A DNA stretch of 64,000 nucleotides, taken from Sarcocystis neurona (lineage: Eukaryota > Apicomplexa > Conoidasida > Eucoccidiorida > Sarcocystidae). The stretch's first letter is position 1; each line of letters starts with the position of its first letter. Positions 63,201 to 64,000 of this stretch are shown here, one piece after another. The stretch covers positions 1,716,539 through 1,780,538 of the forward strand of contig KL647294.1 in NCBI GenBank assembly GCA_000727475.1, written 5' to 3'. A program made the translations under genes and the position numbers. A model generated the notes under the pieces. The model was not told the DNA's origin. It was given only the letters and a program-made list of their open reading frames with translations, and searched no databases.

Positions 63201-64000
63201 CCGCATGTAACCACGTAGGGCTTTCCGCCGTAGACCTCAAAACACCCTGTATGCGTCAGGTCGGTCCGACGATCGCTGAATTCATTAGAGAAACGTTGTT
63301 CTCGGCAATTCTTGATTCAGTAGAAACGTGCTGTTGCCCACAGCCCTTGCGCTGAATGGAAGATTACTTGGGGGAACCAGGGCAGACTGAGAATCACATT
63401 TCCAGCGGAGGTGAATCTTAACGTACGCGGCCCCGCAGACGTGTTGCGTCGATGCGGACACTGCACTGAAAGATATCGAAGCGGCTGTACGGAAGCCGTC
63501 GCTTTTCACGTTTGAACTTCATCATACATAAACTTACATCAATGTACACTTATTCACGAGACTACGAAAGAAGAAATGACCTTGAGAGAGGACGGCGGCA
63601 CAGTTCATATGGACCTTCTGAGGTGGCCTGTCTGTTTCCCGTATAGTGAACCTCGTGAGGGAGCCTGTGTGTGTCTTCATAATGAACCATGTGAGGTGAC
63701 CTGGATGATCCCCGGCATTTGTGAGCTGGTGCCTCTCAAAAGAGCTGCTCACACAAAGGAGACTAGCAAAGACAGGACAAGAGCGGCGTGACCAGGGCGA
63801 GATGTGTATCCCCGAAGGTGCGCTTTACTCACAAATGCGACACAAGGAGACACTAGCACACCAGGGAGACACAGCTGAAGAACACGAAACGCAGACATCA
63901 GCGGCTTATCGAACGCACCCGAGTTGTTAAATATTGCTGGTGTTCATGGACCCACATGAGTGCAGACGTGTGCGGTAGGTGAGATTGATGCCGGAAGAGG
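60284..64000. other. Downstream interval, no resolved gene
   Basis: Short frames on both strands, none with a recognised motif. Several plus-strand stretches between 61,050 and 62,260 are moderately protein-like but lack clear splice borders. A CA/TACA microsatellite lies at about 62580-62770. The last kilobase has no long frame. Confidence 0.4.
62580..62770. repeat. CA/TACA microsatellite
   Basis: CACA, TACA and CATA units in irregular order. His/Thr-rich plus-strand frames and Cys/Val-rich minus-strand frames over it are by-products. Confidence 0.9.

Noticed and set aside
1..64000. Search for CRISPR arrays, insertion sequences, telomere-type TTTAGGG arrays and rRNA
   Set aside because: No regularly spaced short repeats with unique spacers, no transposase motifs, no telomere arrays and no rRNA-like sequence were seen.

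Overview
The window looks like nuclear DNA of a coccidian apicomplexan, most likely an Eimeria-type parasite (Eimeria or its relative Cyclospora). The reasons are: multi-exon genes with GT-AG introns, long exons full of CAG/GCA-coded Gln, Ala and Ser runs, TG/CA and AT microsatellites, alternating repeat-rich and repeat-poor stretches, and identifiable eukaryotic genes (PEX7, a mitochondrial ribosomal protein, a membrane-anchored pepsin-like protease). No rRNA, convincing tRNA, CRISPR, telomere repeat or transposase was seen. The species is inferred.

Layout. 1-8 kb is repeat-rich. It holds an unidentified plus-strand gene (0.8-1.9 kb) and a minus-strand thioredoxin-fold gene (3.2-7.2 kb). 8-13 kb is gene-poor, with two weak small candidates. 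13-28 kb is the most repeat-rich part, all coded on the minus strand: a Gln-rich exon of 1,059 codons (13.1-16.2 kb), a four-exon gene for a predicted 2,142-residue protein of unknown function (19.4-26.7 kb), and an Ala/Pro-rich open region just upstream that may belong to the same gene. 28-37 kb shows splice-like fragments but no gene I could resolve. 37.1-38.5 kb (minus) encodes a protein of the mitochondrial large-subunit mL54 family. 42.1-50.8 kb (minus) is a nine-exon gene for a predicted 806-residue type II membrane pepsin-family protease. 52-55 kb contains exon-like pieces of one or more unidentified plus-strand genes and an 86-bp tandem repeat. 56.9-57.1 kb has a 96-bp tandem repeat. 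58.0-60.3 kb (plus) is the two-exon gene for PEX7, the WD40 receptor for PTS2 peroxisomal import. 60.3-64 kb has no resolved gene.

The gene models were built by hand from reading frames, GT/AG sites, intron phase and family alignment. Those for the protease, PEX7 and the 2,142-residue protein close in phase across every junction. The genes do not form one pathway. Between them they point to peroxisomal import, mitochondrial translation and membrane-associated proteolysis.
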